The translations under genes were made by a program, and so were the position numbers. The notes below the pieces were generated by a model. It saw only the letters and a list, made by a program, of their open reading frames with translations. It was not told the origin of the DNA and ran no database searches. 6,943 nt of DNA from NCBI GenBank assembly GCA_949451265.1, contig CASTQR010000087.1, positions 1 through 6,943 on the forward strand. Reading direction: 5' to 3'. Source of the stretch: an uncultured Eubacteriales bacterium. GTDB taxonomy: Bacteria > Bacillota_A > Clostridia > Oscillospirales > Oscillospiraceae. Of the stretch, positions 1 through 6,590 are shown one piece after another. Positions within the stretch are counted from its first letter, which is position 1, and each line of letters begins with the position of its first letter.

Positions 1-602
1 TCGTGGAGGCACTGGACGATGTTCCGGTTCAGCCCGCCGGAGTAGGGCATCACCTCCACACAGGCCAGCACCCTCGCCCCCTCCAGGGTCATGCGGCGGG
101 CCATGATGAGCCCGATGTCGCCGCTGCCCAGGATCACCACCCGTTTTCCGGGCATCCAGCCCTCTATGTTCACATACCGCTGGGCGGCCCCGGCGGTGAA
201 CACCCCGGCGGGGCGGGTGCCGGGGATGGCGATGGCCCCCCGGGTGCGCTCCCGGCAGCCCATGGCCAGCACGATGGATTTGGCCTCCTCCACCCGGTAG
301 CCGGTGGATTTGCCCACCATATGTACCCTGCGGTCGCCCGTCACCTCTAACACCATGGTGTCCAGGCGGATCTCCACCCCCGTCTCGCCCAGCAGCTTCA
401 CGAACCGCCCGGCGTACTCCGGGCCGGTGAGCTCCTCCTTGAAGTGGTGCAGCCCGAAGCCGTTGTGGATGCACTGGTTGAGGATGCCGCCCAGCTCCTT
501 GTCCCGCTCCACGATCAAAATGGAGCGCAGGCCTCCGTCCCAGGCGGCGCAGGCGGCGGCCAGTCCGGCGGGCCCGCCGCCGATCACAATCAGGTCATAC
601 AT
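1..602 (-). CDS. FAD/NAD(P)-dependent oxidoreductase, GlpB-position partner of the glycerol-3-phosphate dehydrogenase (3' end outside window)
   Basis: The first 200 codons are present; the rest lies beyond the left edge. The protein starts [13 protein letters not shown], an FAD-binding Rossmann fold with GGGPAG at residues 8-13. It continues with [13 protein letters not shown] (38-50, with Cys43), GCRERTRG (115-122) and [13 protein letters not shown] (126-138). A second dinucleotide fold has GSGDIG at 159-164, probably for NAD(P)H. These motifs match the two-dinucleotide-domain oxidoreductases that are usually encoded next to BFD-domain GlpA-like dehydrogenases, often followed by a DUF1667 gene, which might lie further left. 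The role as electron-transfer partner of the upstream flavoprotein is inference. The start is fixed by AAAGGAGG, 8 nt before the ATG. The ATG overlaps the upstream stop codon in ATGTATGA, which suggests translational coupling. Confidence 0.9.
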   Translation of the reverse strand, partial: MYDLIVIGGGPAGLAAACAAWDGGLRSILIVERDKELGGILNQCIHNGFGLHHFKEELTGPEYAGRFVKLLGETGVEIRLDTMVLEVTGDRRVHMVGKSTGYRVEEAKSIVLAMGCRERTRGAIAIPGTRPAGVFTAGAAQRYVNIEGWMPGKRVVILGSGDIGLIMARRMTLEGARVLACVEVMPYSGGLNRNIVQCLH

Positions 603-2145
603 GGCTGGCGCCTCCTTTCGCGGGCTGTCGTAGGGCGGGACGGCCCGACCCGCCGGATCCGCCGTGCCCTCCCTTGGGTTCCGCGGCGGTTTTCGTCTCC
701 CTGTCCAGCAGCCAGGAGCCCGCCTGATCCTGCACAATCTCGCCGGGGGACTTCTTCAGCTCCCGGGCCAGGATGTCCACCACCCGGGGCCCGCAGAAGC
801 CTCCCTGGCAGCGGCCCATGCCCGCGTTTACCCGGCGCTTCACCCCGTCCACGGACACGGGGGGGATGGGGCCGTGGAGGGCCTCCAAAATCTCCCCCTC
901 GGTAATGGTCTCGCACCGGCAGATCACCCGGCCGAAGGCGGGCTCTTTCTCCACCAGCGCCGCCCGATCCTCCGGGGAAAGCTCCTTGAACCGGGTGCGA
1001 TGGCGCTCACAGAGAAAGGTATCCTTCTTCTCCAGGGCCAGCCCCGCCTTGGCCAGCAGCTCCACCGCGTACTCCCCGATGGCGGGAGCGGCGGACAACC
1101 CCGGCGAGCAGATGCCCGCCAGGTCCAGGAAGCCGGGGGCGCCCTCCTCTAAGATGAAGTCGGGCCGGTCGGCGGCGGCACGCACTCCGGCGAAGTTGCG
1201 GATGGACTCCCGGAAATTGACGGACGGCACGGATTTTTGGGCCGTCTCCCGGACGAACCGCAGGCCGTCCCCGGTGGTGGCGGTGTCGTTCCCCACCACC
1301 TTCTCCGAGTCGGGGCCCACGATCAGGTTCCCATGGACGGTGGGGGCCACCAGCACCCCCTTGCCCGCTTTGCTGGGGCACTGGAAGATCACCCGGCCCA
1401 CCCGATCCCCCTCGCTTTTGTCCAGCAGGTAGTACTGGCCCCGGGCGGGGCGTATGTCAAAGGCGTGGGGGGCGGCCATGTCGTGGACGATGGCGGCGTC
1501 CACCCCGGCGGCGTTGACCACGAACCGGGCCTCAAACTCACCCTGGCTGGTATGGACGGCCCATGCAGGGGAGGGATTTGCTCCTCCCGCCCCTCCCGAT
1601 CTCCACCCATCTATTGGGGAGATCCCGGTGACGGCGGTGTTCAGGTGAAGCTCCACCCCGTTTTTCACCGCCGTCTCCGCCAGGGCCAGGCAGTGCTCCC
1701 AGGGGGAGCAGATGGCGGCGGAGGGGGCGTGGAGTGCGGCGATCACCTTCTCGGACAGGCTGGGCTCCAGCGCCCGGGCCCCGTCCCCGTCCAGCAGCTC
1801 CAGCCCCGGAACGCTATTGGCCGTGCCCCGGCGGTACAGCTCCTCCAGGGTGGGCCGCTCCTCCTCCGAGAAGGCCAGCACCAGCGAGCCGCAGGGGTGG
1901 TAGGGCACGTCCAGCTGACCGCACAGCTCCCGGGCCAGCTCCACCCCCCGGACGTTGAGCTTTGCCATCAGCGTCCCCGGCTCCGGGTCGTACCCGGCGT
2001 GGAGGATGGCGGAGTTGGCCTTGGTGGTGCCCAGGGCCACATCGTTCTCCCGCTCCAAAATGCCCACCTTCAGCTGGTATTTCGCCAGCTCGAAGGCGGC
2101 GGCCGCGCCGGTGACGCCGCAGCCGATGATGAGTACATCGTACAT
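595..2145 (-). CDS. GlpA/GlpO-type FAD-dependent glycerol-3-phosphate dehydrogenase with C-terminal BFD-like [2Fe-2S] domain
   Basis: The gene encodes 516 aa. Residues 1-31 hold the FAD-binding fold ([17 protein letters not shown], then the ILER acidic end). [19 protein letters not shown] (40-58) is the DAO/GlpA-family flavin region. VNAAG (210-214) and the segment near 344-358 ([15 protein letters not shown]) are also family typical. Residues about 405-465 form a BFD-like domain with Cys409, Cys411, Cys446 and Cys451 (CxC...CxxxxC), expected to bind a [2Fe-2S] cluster. The likely reaction is oxidation of sn-glycerol-3-phosphate to dihydroxyacetone phosphate; a 2-hydroxyacid substrate is an alternative, but the glpP neighbour favours glycerol-3-phosphate. 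The ATG at 2145 is preferred to an in-frame TTG at 2160 because GGGAGG would otherwise be inside the coding region. Two oddities: a Gly-rich insertion around residues 175-195 made of inverted repeats, and a low-complexity tail after about residue 488. Confidence 0.9.
   Translation of the reverse strand: MYDVLIIGCGVTGAAAAFELAKYQLKVGILERENDVALGTTKANSAILHAGYDPEPGTLMAKLNVRGVELARELCGQLDVPYHPCGSLVLAFSEEERPTLEELYRRGTANSVPGLELLDGDGARALEPSLSEKVIAALHAPSAAICSPWEHCLALAETAVKNGVELHLNTAVTGISPIDGWRSGGAGGANPSPAWAVHTSQGEFEARFVVNAAGVDAAIVHDMAAPHAFDIRPARGQYYLLDKSEGDRVGRVIFQCPSKAGKGVLVAPTVHGNLIVGPDSEKVVGNDTATTGDGLRFVRETAQKSVPSVNFRESIRNFAGVRAAADRPDFILEEGAPGFLDLAGICSPGLSAAPAIGEYAVELLAKAGLALEKKDTFLCERHRTRFKELSPEDRAALVEKEPAFGRVICRCETITEGEILEALHGPIPPVSVDGVKRRVNAGMGRCQGGFCGPRVVDILARELKKSPGEIVQDQAGSWLLDRETKTAAEPKGGHGGSGGSGRPALRQPAKGGASHV
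1569..1624. repeat. paired inverted repeats inside the GlpA-like gene (candidate inserted palindromic element)
   Basis: Two adjacent hairpins can be drawn: GGGAGG (1569-1574) with CCTCCC (1583-1588), and GATCTCC (1598-1604) with GGAGATC (1618-1624). They encode a Gly/Ala/Ser/Pro-rich stretch, about residues 175-193, between family-like VTGI and WAVHTSQGE segments. The reading frame is kept. It looks like an in-frame insertion of a dispersed palindromic repeat into a surface loop, but copy number cannot be seen from this window. Confidence 0.4.
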
Positions 2146-2152
2146 AAAATGA

Positions 2153-2158
2153 CCTCCC
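2153..2158 (-). promoter_or_regulatory. ribosome-binding site that fixes the start of the GlpA-like gene
   Basis: GGGAGG lies 7 nt upstream of the ATG at 2145. An in-frame TTG at 2160 would place this site within codons 2 and 3, so the ATG is the supported start. The 48-nt gap between glpP and this gene shows no terminator or second promoter that I can defend. Confidence 0.75.
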
Positions 2159-2193
2159 AATTGGAAAAATCACGGACTTGCGATCTAAAACTG

Positions 2194-2760
2194 TCACATA
2201 CTCCACACGGCGGGGTTGGTGGTGGACACCGCCACCGCCCCGGCGCTGAGGGCGGCGGTCACGTCCTCCTTGTCGGAGATAAGCCCCCCCGCGATGACGG
2301 GCTTGCCGGTGAGCTGGGCCACCCGGCGGATGATCTTGGGCATGAGGCCGGGCAGCACCTCAATGAGATCCGCGTCCTGGGGCCGCTGGCGCTGGATGTT
2401 GTCCAGGGCCATGGAATCCAGCAGGAAGAACCGCTGTATGGCCACCAGCCCCAGCTCCCGCCCCCGGCGGGTGAGGGCGGCTTTGGTGGAGATGATGCCG
2501 TCGGCGGCGGTCTGCCGGGCGATGAAGTCCACCGAAACCTCCCGGGCCGCCAGCCCGTCCACCAGATCCAGGTGGACGAAGGCCCGCTTGCCCGCCTTGC
2601 GGATCCGGGCGGCGGAGTCGGCCACCGTGAGGATGTCGCCGCCCAGCAGGAAGATGACGGGCACCTCGCTGTCCAGGGCGGCGGCCAGGCCGTCGGCGTC
2701 CTTCACGGCGGCGATCACCGGCCCCTCGGCCAGCAGGTCCAGCAGCTTGTTTCGATCCAT
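2194..2760 (-). CDS. glpP: glycerol-3-phosphate-responsive transcription antiterminator GlpP
   Basis: This 188-aa protein matches the full-length GlpP family. Recognisable blocks are FLLGGDI (37-43), KRAFVHLDLVDGL (58-70), DGIISTKA (87-94), EVLPGLMP (134-141), PVIAGGLI (154-161) and STTNPAVW (179-186), in the order expected for its TIM-barrel-like fold. In Bacillus subtilis, GlpP bound to glycerol-3-phosphate acts on the glpD leader RNA to prevent termination. Here glpP is the first gene of an operon with two flavoproteins, and an intrinsic terminator lies in its own leader, so it probably controls its own operon as well as the dehydrogenase genes. The start is the ATG at 2760, preceded by AAGGGGGG with 7 nt spacing. 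The family assignment is firm; autoregulation is inference. Confidence 0.95.
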   Translation of the reverse strand: MDRNKLLDLLAEGPVIAAVKDADGLAAALDSEVPVIFLLGGDILTVADSAARIRKAGKRAFVHLDLVDGLAAREVSVDFIARQTAADGIISTKAALTRRGRELGLVAIQRFFLLDSMALDNIQRQRPQDADLIEVLPGLMPKIIRRVAQLTGKPVIAGGLISDKEDVTAALSAGAVAVSTTNPAVWSM

Positions 2761-2776
2761 GGGAGCACCCCCCTTG

Positions 2777-2790
2777 CCGCGTCCCCGCGG
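2777..2790 (-). other. small hairpin just before the glpP ribosome-binding site
   Basis: CCGCG and CGCGG pair around a GGGA loop (minus strand), which is a GNRA-type tetraloop. It lies between the leader terminator and the AGGGGGG site. It may stabilise the 5' end of the antiterminated mRNA, but no function is shown by the sequence. Confidence 0.35.
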
Positions 2791-2791
2791 A

Positions 2792-2830
2792 CAAAAAGAG
2801 CGCAAAGCAACCAGGCGGGCTGCTCTGCGC
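2792..2830 (-). terminator. Rho-independent terminator in the glpP leader (probable GlpP-controlled attenuator)
   Basis: On the minus strand GCGCAGAGCA (2830-2821) pairs with TGCTTTGCGC (2809-2800): 10 bp with one G-U wobble and an 11-nt loop. It is followed by TCTTTTTG. It lies about 27 nt after the predicted transcription start and 32 nt before the glpP start codon, so it must be passed to express the operon. Leader terminators are the known GlpP target in Bacillus, which supports the interpretation. I did not find a clear competing antiterminator helix. Confidence 0.8.
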
Positions 2831-2842
2831 GTCTCAAACTCT

Positions 2843-2859
2843 GCACAAAACTTTTGTGC
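2843..2859. promoter_or_regulatory. perfect palindrome over the glpP transcription start (candidate operator)
   Basis: GCACAAAA and TTTTGTGC flank a single central base: 17 nt with two perfect 8-bp halves. It starts 4 nt downstream of the predicted -10 box and covers the likely start site, a typical repressor position. As RNA it could form only a small 5' hairpin. The binding protein is unknown. Confidence 0.55.
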
Positions 2860-2863
2860 CCTT

Positions 2864-2892
2864 ATCATAGCAGGGCTTGGGCGAAAATGCAA
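2864..2892 (-). promoter_or_regulatory. sigma-A promoter of the glpP operon
   Basis: On the minus strand, TTGCAT (2892-2887) and TATGAT (2869-2864) are separated by exactly 17 nt. The -10 box matches consensus at 5 of 6 positions; the -35 keeps TTG. The start is predicted near A2857. This gives a terminated leader of about 65 nt. Confidence 0.65.
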
Positions 2893-2983
2893 GACGGGAA
2901 ACGCTGGTTTTTTTATATTTTGGCGGGAGGAACAAAAAATATACCTTACATTTGGCGGTTTTCGACAAAATTCAAAAAACGGA

Positions 2984-3012
2984 TTGACAAAAAACTGTGG
3001 GGCTGGTATGCT
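2984..3012 (+). promoter_or_regulatory. sigma-A promoter of the hydrolase gene
   Basis: A perfect TTGACA (2984-2989) is separated by 17 nt from TATGCT (3007-3012). The start is predicted near A3019, leaving a 5' leader of about 156 nt. It diverges from the glpP promoter with about 90 bp between the two -35 boxes. The AT-rich spacer contains an 8-bp inverted repeat, TATATTTT (2914-2921) with AAAATATA (2936-2943), of unknown role. Confidence 0.8.
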
Positions 3013-3062
3013 GAACACACAGCAATGCTGAAAAGTGGATATCTGCTCATGAGTTTGGAGAA

Positions 3063-3097
3063 GGGCGTGACAGTGGAAAGACTGTTGCGCCTTTTTT
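3063..3097 (+). terminator. Rho-independent terminator in the hydrolase leader (candidate attenuator)
   Basis: GGCGTGACAGT (3064-3074) pairs with ACTGTTGCGCC (3081-3091): 11 bp with two G-U wobbles and a GGAAAG loop, followed by TTTTTT. It lies about 45 nt after the predicted start and 78 nt before the hydrolase ATG. No gene on this strand ends nearby, so it terminates either an attenuated leader or an 80-nt small RNA. I recognise no riboswitch class in the upstream 45 nt. Confidence 0.75.
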
Positions 3098-3102
3098 GTT
3101 TG

Positions 3103-3110
3103 AAAGGAGG
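3103..3110 (+). other. orphan Shine-Dalgarno-like sequence
   Basis: AAAGGAGG is a near-perfect anti-16S match, but no ATG or GTG follows at a usable distance. The nearest in-frame TTG is at 3130, 19 nt away, and the hydrolase ATG is 64 nt downstream. It lies directly after the leader terminator. It may be a ribosome standby site, a relic of a lost start, or chance. Confidence 0.4.
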
Positions 3111-3174
3111 AAAACGCGGCACCAGGACATTGGGATATTTGAATTTTCTGAGATGGAGAAAGGGGCCTAAAACC

Positions 3175-5022
3175 ATGACTAAAATCAAAAAATCGACGCG
3201 GATCCTGTGCGTGGCATTGGCGATCCTGCTGGTCAGCTGCATTGGGGCCAGCGTGGTTCAGACGGACTTTGGCAAAATCACCATCAAGGATCTCCGCTGG
3301 GAGACCGGGTCGGGCCATCAAATGAGCGCGCTGCTGTTTGTCCCGGATTCCGCCACGGTGGAAAATCCGGCGCCGGCCATCGTGTGCAGCCACGGCTGGT
3401 ATAACAACCGGGAGATGCAGGATCTGAACTACGTAGAGTATGCCCGCCGGGGGTTTGTGGTGATGTCGATTGATATGTATGGCCACGGCAACTCGGAGGA
3501 CATTGAAAACGGCAGCTGGTGGAAGCCGGAGAATAACGCCAACGGTATGTATGACGCGGTGAAGCTCATGGCCACCCTGCCCTATGTGGACGTGTCCCGC
3601 ATCGGCGTCACCGGCCACTCCAACGGCGCCCTGGCCAGCCGCACGGCGGTCATTCTGGACAACGGCGCGGAGACTCCGCTCATCGCCGCCGCACTGTTGG
3701 TGTCCAACGACGCGGTGTATACCGACAGTGAAACCGGCGAGTACATCAACATTTTCGGCAGCCGGGACGCCGGTATTGTCGCTTGCCAGTACGATGAGTT
3801 CTTCCACCGCGTGAAGCAGGAGGACGGATCCAGGAGCGCACCCCGGGATTACATCCACCAGAATACCGCCCAGTCCTTCCTCCACTTCGGCACGGATCCC
3901 GCTGGGTTGGAGGAACGCGCCCCCTACACTGTCTACCACCAGGATGTGGATGGCCAGGATGCCATGCGCGTGATCTATAATCCAGGCATGATCCACCCCT
4001 GGGCCCACTTCTCCGGCGGCGTGGTGGCCAACAGCGTGGCTTTCTTCGATGAGGCCCTGGGCGCTCCCCATATGCTGCCCGGCAGCAATCAAACATGGCA
4101 GTGGAAGGTGGCCTTCAACTTCCTGGGGCTGGTGGGCTTTGTGATGTTCATGGTCGGCTTTGCCCTGTGCCTGCTGGACACCAAGGCGTTCGCCGATCTC
4201 AAAGCGGACAGCGCCCCTGTTCCCGCCCCCCTCAGCGGAGGCAAGGGCAAGGCCTGGTTCTGGGGTGGCCTGGCTGCCGGGACGCTGTTCTCCATGTGGT
4301 TTTATATGTTCGGCTATAGCTGGTGCAATAAGATCAAGCCAGACTTCTTTAACCAGAGTAATCCCTTCTATATTGGTATGTGGAGCGCCCTGTGCGGGCT
4401 GTTCACCCTGCTCATCCTGGCCCTGTCCTACCAGCTTTTCGGCAAGAAGGAGGGCGGCGTGGATTTGAAGGCCAACGGTGTGGCCATCGGCTGGCGCAAG
4501 CTGGGCAAAACCGTGGTGCTGGGCGTGATCGTGGCGGCTGTCACTTACTCCACCGTGTTTGTCTCGGATTACTTCTTCAAGACGGACTTCCGCATCTGGT
4601 GCCTGACCATCAAAGCCTTCACCCCTGATAAACTGCTGGTGGCGGCCAAGTTCCTGCCCTTCTTCCTGATCTACTACGTCATCAACTCCGTGGCCAACAA
4701 CAGCTTCAACTACGTCAAGCTGGGCAATAAGGATTGGATCAACACTGTCGTGCTGGCCGTGTTCAATGGCCTGTCCCCCGCCATTCTCATCATATGGATC
4801 TACGTCACGTTTTTCATCCAGGGCTTCCATCCCATGGAAATGACCGGAATCGGCGGTTCCATCATCGGTATCTGGCTGTTCCCCATTGTGGTGATCCTGC
4901 CGGTATACGCGGTGATCTCGCGCATCCTCTACAAGGCCACTAAGAATCCCTATCTGGCGGGCATTATCATGGCTTTGATCGTTACGGTCATGAGCTGCAC
5001 CAACACGCTGACCCTGGCTTAA
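3175..5022 (+). CDS. membrane-anchored alpha/beta hydrolase with C-terminal multi-spanning domain
   Basis: This 615-aa protein starts MTKIKK, then a hydrophobic segment (about 9-27). That segment may be a membrane anchor or, because LVSC at 19-22 fits a lipobox, a lipoprotein signal. Residues about 35-300 are an alpha/beta-hydrolase domain: CSHGWYNN (oxyanion-hole HG at 73-74), MSIDMYGHG (97-105), the nucleophile elbow GHSNG with Ser149, a possible acid at Asp198 (GSRD) and a catalytic-His candidate at 274 or 278 (IHPWAHFS). Residues about 312-608 hold roughly eight predicted transmembrane helices that I cannot assign to a family. Substrate is unknown; the hydrolase domain probably faces outside. 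The ATG at 3175 is chosen for the basic-hydrophobic N-terminus and AAAGGGG 9 nt upstream; in-frame ATGs at 3025 and 3049 have weak sites and would add a non-signal-like extension. It is transcribed alone. Confidence 0.85.
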   Translation: MTKIKKSTRILCVALAILLVSCIGASVVQTDFGKITIKDLRWETGSGHQMSALLFVPDSATVENPAPAIVCSHGWYNNREMQDLNYVEYARRGFVVMSIDMYGHGNSEDIENGSWWKPENNANGMYDAVKLMATLPYVDVSRIGVTGHSNGALASRTAVILDNGAETPLIAAALLVSNDAVYTDSETGEYINIFGSRDAGIVACQYDEFFHRVKQEDGSRSAPRDYIHQNTAQSFLHFGTDPAGLEERAPYTVYHQDVDGQDAMRVIYNPGMIHPWAHFSGGVVANSVAFFDEALGAPHMLPGSNQTWQWKVAFNFLGLVGFVMFMVGFALCLLDTKAFADLKADSAPVPAPLSGGKGKAWFWGGLAAGTLFSMWFYMFGYSWCNKIKPDFFNQSNPFYIGMWSALCGLFTLLILALSYQLFGKKEGGVDLKANGVAIGWRKLGKTVVLGVIVAAVTYSTVFVSDYFFKTDFRIWCLTIKAFTPDKLLVAAKFLPFFLIYYVINSVANNSFNYVKLGNKDWINTVVLAVFNGLSPAILIIWIYVTFFIQGFHPMEMTGIGGSIIGIWLFPIVVILPVYAVISRILYKATKNPYLAGIIMALIVTVMSCTNTLTLA

Positions 5023-5044
5023 ACCAGACCGTGTATAAGGCTAA

Positions 5045-5077
5045 GGGCCGGATCTCCACGGAGATCCGGCCCTTTTT
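5045..5077 (+). terminator. strong Rho-independent terminator after the hydrolase gene
   Basis: GGGCCGGATCTC (5045-5056) pairs perfectly with GAGATCCGGCCC (5061-5072) around a CACG loop and is followed by TTTTT. It lies 22 nt after the hydrolase stop and between two convergent genes. On the other strand the hairpin is followed only by an interrupted T-rich stretch, so it may terminate uraA less efficiently. Confidence 0.92.
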
Positions 5078-5096
5078 GTGGTCCTTTCGTGATATC

Positions 5097-6455
5097 TCAA
5101 TACCGCCCAAAATCCGCCGACCGCCCGTCGGTGACGTCGGCCCCGAACTCGTAATCCTTCCCCGGCAGAATCGCGTTGAGCACAATCCCCGCGATGGCGG
5201 CGATGGCCAGGGAGGTGAGGGTGATGGCGGTGCCGCCCACGTTGAAGGTGAGCCCGCCGGAGAAGCCCAGGCCGCACACCAGAATCACGGCGGCGATGAT
5301 CAGGTTTCGGGAGTTGGTGAAGTCCACCCGGTTCTCCACCACGTTGCGCACGCCGATGGCGGAAATCATGCCGTACAGCATGAAGCTGATGCCGCCCACG
5401 ATGGCGGTGGGCATGGAGCCGATGAGCTCGCTCATCTTGGGGATGAAGCCCAGCACCACGGCGTAAATCGCCGCCAGCCGGATCACCCTGGGGTCGTACA
5501 CCCTGGACAGCACCAGCACGCCGGTGTTCTCGCCGTAGGTGGTGTTGGCGGGGCCGCCGAACAGGGCGGACAGGGAGGTGGCGATGCCGTCGCCGATGAG
5601 GGTGCGGTGCAGGCCGGGGTTCTCGATGAAGTTCTCCCCCACGGTGGCGGAGATGGCGGACATATCGCCGATGTGCTCCATCATGGCGGCGATGGCGATG
5701 GGGGCCATCACCAGGATGGCGGAGATGTCAAACTTGGCGATCTGGAAGGGGGGCAGGCCCACGATGCCCGCCTCGGCCACCGCCTGGAAGTTCAGGATGG
5801 CGGAGCCGTCCGCGTTAGTCATGCCGCAGGCGTTCATGATGATGGCGGCCACGTAGGCAATCACCACGCCCAGCAGGATGGGGATGATTTTCAGCATCCC
5901 CTTGCCCCAGATGTTGAACACCACGATGACCGCCAGGGCGATGAGGGCCAGGGGCCAGCACTGGGCGGCGTTGGTGACGGCGGAGGGGGCCAGGTTCAGG
6001 CCGATGCAGATGATGATGGGCCCGGTGACCACCGGGGGCAGGAAGCGCATCACCTTATGGACGCCCACCACCTTCACCAGCAGGGCCAGCACCAGGTAGA
6101 GCAGGCCGGCCACCACAATGCCGCCGCAGGCGTATTGCAGCTTTTCCGCCGCGGCCATCCCGGCGAACTTGCCGGAGTCCAGTTTGGACACCGCCTCGAA
6201 CCCGCCCAGGAAGGCGAAGGAGGAGCCCAGGAAGGCGGGCACCTTCAGCTTGGCGCAGACATGGAAGAACAGGGTGCCGATGCCGGCGAAGAACAGGGTG
6301 GTCTGGACAGACAGGGGCAGGCCGTACTGGCTGCTGACAATGATGGGCACCAGGATGGTGGCCCCGAACATGGCGAACATATGCTGGAGGCCCAGGATGA
6401 GCATCTTGGGCACGCCCAGGGCGCGGGCGTCGCGGACGGGCTCTTGGTTATTCAT
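5097..6455 (-). CDS. uraA: uracil permease, NCS2/NAT family (UraA/PyrP type)
   Basis: This 452-aa polytopic protein has the NCS2 length. It imports uracil, probably with protons, across the cytoplasmic membrane for pyrimidine salvage. Diagnostic segments are LQHMFAMFGATILVP (23-37), MEHIGD (259-264), NPGLHRTLIGDG (279-290), GGPANTTYGENTGV (300-313) and MLYGMISAIGVRN (359-371). Glu260 and Glu309 correspond to the two uracil-binding glutamates of E. coli UraA (Glu241, Glu290). Asp264 sits where, as I recall, E. coli UraA has His245. Uracil is more likely than xanthine because of EHIGD and YGENTGV. The ATG at 6455 has AAAGGGAG with 8 nt spacing. The gene is transcribed alone and its leader contains a translated attenuator. 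Convergent with the hydrolase gene. Confidence 0.93.
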   Translation of the reverse strand: MNNQEPVRDARALGVPKMLILGLQHMFAMFGATILVPIIVSSQYGLPLSVQTTLFFAGIGTLFFHVCAKLKVPAFLGSSFAFLGGFEAVSKLDSGKFAGMAAAEKLQYACGGIVVAGLLYLVLALLVKVVGVHKVMRFLPPVVTGPIIICIGLNLAPSAVTNAAQCWPLALIALAVIVVFNIWGKGMLKIIPILLGVVIAYVAAIIMNACGMTNADGSAILNFQAVAEAGIVGLPPFQIAKFDISAILVMAPIAIAAMMEHIGDMSAISATVGENFIENPGLHRTLIGDGIATSLSALFGGPANTTYGENTGVLVLSRVYDPRVIRLAAIYAVVLGFIPKMSELIGSMPTAIVGGISFMLYGMISAIGVRNVVENRVDFTNSRNLIIAAVILVCGLGFSGGLTFNVGGTAITLTSLAIAAIAGIVLNAILPGKDYEFGADVTDGRSADFGRY

Positions 6456-6482
6456 GCTACTCTCTCCCTTTCGTCAATTCGC

Positions 6483-6520
6483 AAAAAAGAAGCAATCACC
6501 GGAAAACGGCGATTGCTTCT
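6483..6520 (-). terminator. Rho-independent attenuator between the leader peptide and uraA
   Basis: On the minus strand AGAAGCAATCGCCG (6520-6507) pairs with CGGTGATTGCTTCT (6501-6488): 14 bp with one G-U wobble and a TTTTC loop, running directly into TTTTTT (6488-6483). It lies 27 nt upstream of the uraA start codon and downstream of the promoter, so uraA needs readthrough. The leader-peptide stop codon (6521-6519) overlaps the first two bases of the stem, so a ribosome at the stop would cover the 5' arm. Confidence 0.9.
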
Positions 6521-6590
6521 AAAAATGGAAATGGAAACGATACGCCCCAAGCTCAGGCGTTTTGAAAAACAGCGGCGTAAGCTGGCGCAT
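6519..6590 (-). CDS. 23-aa leader peptide of the uraA attenuator
   Basis: A short open frame begins with ATG at 6590 and stops with TAG at 6521-6519. It follows a strong AAAAGGAGG with 8 nt spacing from AGGAGG to the ATG, about 22 nt after the predicted transcription start. The peptide starts MRQLTPLFFK and ends YRFHFHF, with no membrane or enzymatic feature, so its translation rather than its product is probably what matters. The last codons are a U-rich run (TTTCCATTTCCATTTTTAG, minus strand). The stop codon touches the terminator stem. The layout resembles the pyrBI leader of enteric bacteria, where UTP shortage stalls RNA polymerase in U-rich sequence and lets the ribosome catch up and block the terminator. 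Expression of the peptide is inferred from the ribosome-binding site only. Confidence 0.7.
   Translation of the reverse strand: MRQLTPLFFKTPELGAYRFHFHF

Noticed and set aside
3025..3051. Alternative hydrolase starts at ATG 3025 or ATG 3049
   Set aside because: Both are in frame, but would place the leader terminator inside the coding sequence, have weak ribosome-binding sites, and bury the signal-like N-terminus.
1237..3174. Plus-strand open frame running unbroken into the hydrolase gene
   Set aside because: Its upstream part is antisense to the GlpA-like gene and glpP, is His/Gly-rich with no family match, and lies upstream of the hydrolase promoter at 2984-3012. It is open only because GC-rich DNA has few stops.
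2761..4830. Minus-strand open frame extending upstream of glpP across the hydrolase gene
   Set aside because: GlpP begins at 2760 with its own ribosome-binding site and family-length N-terminus. The extension is antisense to the hydrolase and crosses a promoter and a terminator.
6456..6469. AGAGAG in the uraA ribosome-binding region as a PyrR-binding loop
   Set aside because: It lies downstream of the terminator, lacks the flanking stem and the conserved AGAGAGG core, and is better explained as part of the Shine-Dalgarno region.
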